A stretch of 64,000 nucleotides of DNA from Salsipaludibacter sp963812245 (GTDB lineage Bacteria; Actinomycetota; Nitriliruptoria; Nitriliruptorales; Nitriliruptoraceae): positions 558,001 to 622,000 of the forward strand of contig CAWEUK010000002.1 in assembly GCA_963812245.1 (NCBI GenBank). Reading direction: 5' to 3'. This document shows, piece after piece, positions 61,792 to 64,000 of this stretch; the stretch's first letter is position 1, and every line of letters starts with the position of its first letter. Both the position numbers and the translations under genes were made by a program. Under the pieces are notes generated by a model, which ran no database searches, had not been told where the DNA came from, and worked only from the letters and a program-made list of their open reading frames with translations.

Positions 61792-62993
61792 GAGGTCGCT
61801 CCGCCGCGGGGCTGCCACACCGCGACCGTGGTCGGGGCGACCGTGCGACTCACGACCGTGTGGACACGGTGGCCGATCTCGTCGATGTCGGTGACGTCCT
61901 GGATGTCGCGACCGAACGAATCGACGACCTGCTGCGCGACGTAGCGGGTGCGGTCGAACCGGCTGTCCACCGCGGCCAGGACGCGTCGCCGCACGGGATT
62001 GAACAGCGCCAACACCGCCAGGGTGGCCGCGACCGTTGCCAGTCGATCCTGCAGGGGCATCAACGCCGTCAACGCGACCAACGCCCCGACCCCGAGCCCA
62101 CCCAGGAATGTCACAACGAGCACATACCCGACGGTGCGGGAAATGAGCCGGTCGATCTCGTACAACCGGTAGCGCGTCATGGCGAGCACCATGGCGACCG
62201 GGATCAGGCCCGGACCGAGGATGTCGATGAACACCCGCAGGGAATCCGGGGTCCCTTCGTAGATGGTCAGCACACCACCCGAGCCCACGAGGAAGCTCAG
62301 CGCGCCGAAGACCAGCGCGAGGATCAGGTACTTCACCTGCAACTGCCCGGTCCGTGGGCGACGGCGATACGCCACGACGTGCATGGCGAGCGCTGCGAAC
62401 ACGGTCACCGCGACTGCAGTGTCCCCGAACTCCCGGTAGGCGGCCCAGTCGCCGCCGACCAGCCCCAGGGCGTTGGCCAGCTGGAGTCCGTGGGAGACGA
62501 GCTGGCTGCCCACTGCCCAGGCCAGGACGACCTGCGCGAAGCGGGTCGTCGCGCGCCCAGTCGGGAACAGGATGATGGCGGCCAGCAGCGCCGTGGGCGA
62601 GAACCCGACGATCGAGCGCCAGACGAGCTGTGCGTCCGTGGAGCCGGCCACGGTCACGAACTCGATCGCGGAGAACGAGTTGATGGTCGCCCCCGCTGCG
62701 ACCAGCAGCCAGCCGAGGAGCGGCACGTCGGTCCGCAGGACGATGATCGCGCCGGCCCCGACCATCACGAACGTGAGCAGCGCCCCCGAGACCACCGAGA
62801 TCGGCTCGATCCCGCTGCGGGCGAGGTCGACGACGCTCGCCAGGTAGACCACCCCGGCGATGCCAAGCCAGGTGAGGGTCCACCGGCCGGGGCCGGTGTC
62901 GCCCTCGGCCGACAGGGCGTCACGTCCGGGCCCGCCCTGCTCCGGGATGGTGCGTGCTCGGTCGTCGTCGGTGGGCGTCGCCGATCGGGTCAT
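61788..62993 (-). CDS. tandem membrane sensor-like paralog D (no kinase domain)
   Basis: A 401-residue paralog. Its N-terminal membrane part (LGIAGVVYLASVVDLARSGI, ALLAAIILFPTGRATTRFAQ) differs from A-C, while the C-terminal part has MTRYRLYEIDRLISRTVGYV and VDSRFDRTRYVAQQVVDSFG. The last ~90 residues are almost identical to paralog E at DNA level, including silent positions. Coupled by ATGA overlaps. Confidence 0.75.
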   Translation of the reverse strand: MTRSATPTDDDRARTIPEQGGPGRDALSAEGDTGPGRWTLTWLGIAGVVYLASVVDLARSGIEPISVVSGALLTFVMVGAGAIIVLRTDVPLLGWLLVAAGATINSFSAIEFVTVAGSTDAQLVWRSIVGFSPTALLAAIILFPTGRATTRFAQVVLAWAVGSQLVSHGLQLANALGLVGGDWAAYREFGDTAVAVTVFAALAMHVVAYRRRPRTGQLQVKYLILALVFGALSFLVGSGGVLTIYEGTPDSLRVFIDILGPGLIPVAMVLAMTRYRLYEIDRLISRTVGYVLVVTFLGGLGVGALVALTALMPLQDRLATVAATLAVLALFNPVRRRVLAAVDSRFDRTRYVAQQVVDSFGRDIQDVTDIDEIGHRVHTVVSRTVAPTTVAVWQPRGGATS

Positions 62994-64000
62994 GTCGCAT
63001 GCTCCCGCGGCTGCCACAGGGCGACCTCCGTGGGTGCGACCGTGCGACTCACGACCGTGTGGACACGGTGGCCGATCTCGTCGATGTCGGTGACGTCCTG
63101 GATGTCCCGTCCGAACGAGTCGACGACTTGCTGCGCGACGTAGCGGGTGCGGTCGAACCGGCTGTCCACCGCGGCCAGGACGCGTCGCCGCACGGGATTG
63201 AACAGCGCCAACACCGCCAGGGTGGCCGCGACCGTTGCCAGTCGATCCTGCAGGGGCATCAACGCCGTCAACGCGACCAACGCCCCGACCCCGAGCCCAC
63301 CCAGGAGCGTCACGACGAGCGCGTAGCCGACCGTCCGCGATATGAGCCGGTCGATCTCGTACAACCGGTAGCGGGTGATGCCGATGAGCACGGCGAGCGG
63401 GAACAGCAGGGTCGTGGCCGCGTCCACGATGGCGAACGCCTCCTCGGACCATCCGAGCACGCCCGGGATGATGTAGGCGGGGACGGTCAACAGGCCCAGG
63501 ACGTACCACTTGACCTGCTCACGCTCGACCGGGGACCGGCGCGGGTAGATCCGGGCCTGTTCGAAGAACGACAGGAACAGCGGCACGGTGCTGACGACGA
63601 TCGCCAACTGGAGCGGGTCGCCGATTGGCTCCCACCATGCGAGCGTGACGCCCAGCCAGTGCACGCTGGTGACCACGGTGCCCACGACCGAGGCCGCGAC
63701 CAGGGCAGTGATGATCCTCGATGCCGGCCGACCAGTCGGATAGAGCATCAGCGCGGCGAGCAGTGGCAGGAGGAACATCCCCGCAACCGCCTCCCAGGCA
63801 CCGGCCCACGGGGATCCGGTCGTCTCGAACAGCGCGGCCGCGGTGAACGTGCCGACGAACAACGACGAGGTGGCCATCAGCCAGCCGAGGAGGCGGGCGT
63901 CCGTCCGGAGCACGAGCACGGCCCCGATGCCACCGATCAGCAGGTGGGGGATGACCGCTGCCAGCCGGACGTCCAGACCGACGAGGGCGACGGCCCAGAC
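62990..64000 (-). CDS. tandem membrane sensor-like paralog E, 5' end outside the window
   Basis: The reading frame is open to the window edge (337 codons including stop), so the start is missing. TDARLLGWLMATSSLFVGTF, LMLYPTGRPASRIITALVAA, RRSPVEREQVKWYVLGLLTV and ITRYRLYEIDRLISRTVGYA identify it as the fifth array member. It ends VALWQPREHAT. The array may continue beyond 64000. Confidence 0.75.
   Translation of the reverse strand, partial: VWAVALVGLDVRLAAVIPHLLIGGIGAVLVLRTDARLLGWLMATSSLFVGTFTAAALFETTGSPWAGAWEAVAGMFLLPLLAALMLYPTGRPASRIITALVAASVVGTVVTSVHWLGVTLAWWEPIGDPLQLAIVVSTVPLFLSFFEQARIYPRRSPVEREQVKWYVLGLLTVPAYIIPGVLGWSEEAFAIVDAATTLLFPLAVLIGITRYRLYEIDRLISRTVGYALVVTLLGGLGVGALVALTALMPLQDRLATVAATLAVLALFNPVRRRVLAAVDSRFDRTRYVAQQVVDSFGRDIQDVTDIDEIGHRVHTVVSRTVAPTEVALWQPREHAT
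63036..63306 (-). repeat. near-identical 271-nt segment shared by paralogs D and E
   Basis: 63036-63306 and 61837-62107 have the same length and about four base differences by eye, while flanking coding sequence differs strongly. This marks a recent gene-conversion or duplication tract. Confidence 0.8.

Noticed and set aside
1..64000. tRNA, rRNA, insertion sequences, prophage or riboswitch
   Set aside because: I looked for T-loop-like sequence, transposase motifs, integrase motifs and long structured leaders and saw none I could support.

Overview
The window is about 70% G+C by eye. It is densely packed with short gene overlaps (ATGA/GTGA), many GTG starts and rex-hemA-hemC-hemD order. It also carries a complete menaquinone-type gene set, system II cytochrome c maturation, an LLM flavin oxidoreductase and CHAT/ECF genes. 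Together these point to a chromosomal segment of an actinobacterium (Actinomycetota), probably a deep-branching lineage such as Nitriliruptoria/Euzebya or Acidimicrobiia rather than Streptomyces or Mycobacterium. The lineage is inference. I found no rRNA, tRNA, phage, IS or CRISPR.

Layout. 1-8150: an SDR protein, a PlsC acyltransferase with an N-terminal Cys/His knuckle, a TIM-barrel protein, an AMP-forming acyl-CoA ligase, an MFS transporter, a 0.5-kb array of palindromic repeats and a membrane protein. 8147-19002: tetrapyrrole biosynthesis (rex, hemA, hemC, hemD, hemB, hemL) with a glutaredoxin-like gene, a YihY-type membrane protein, GDPD and an alpha/beta hydrolase interspersed. 18999-29974: a respiratory block with a TlpA-like lipoprotein, a bc-type quinol oxidase gene set (membrane subunit, 2x[4Fe-4S] ferredoxin, split cytochrome b, Rieske, diheme cytochrome c, unknown membrane subunit), then tlpA, ccdA, resB and ccsA for cytochrome c assembly. 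The upstream heme genes feed this block. 30483-36536 and 48308-53766: menaquinone genes (menE, menA, menC, menD; menF, menG, a menJ-like reductase), which supply the quinol used by the bc complex. menB and menH are not in the window.

36705-44263 is an accessory island entirely on the minus strand and the most unusual part of the window. It holds a TPR-CHAT protease-like protein, an overlapping ECF sigma factor, a small partner protein and a subtilisin-like lipoprotein with a full triad. It is flanked by two paralogous membrane-anchored proteins built on a repeated QxEK motif, each followed by the same 11-bp terminator hairpin. I read it as a candidate proteolytic sensing or conflict system; that function is inference.

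44480-58177 holds ordinary genes (acyl-CoA dehydrogenase, YdbS/YdbT PH-domain pair, VOC proteins, peroxiredoxin, P450, GNAT, PEBP). 58385-64000 is a tandem array of five paralogous polytopic membrane proteins. They have the sensor part of actinobacterial histidine kinases but no kinase, one copy is degraded, and there is evidence of gene conversion.

A caution applies to the whole window. At least ten genes, several of them normally needed (hemD, menE, resB, bc-complex subunits), are interrupted by single-base shifts, nearly always one extra base. Indel errors in the sequence explain this better than gene decay, so the affected genes are annotated across the shift.
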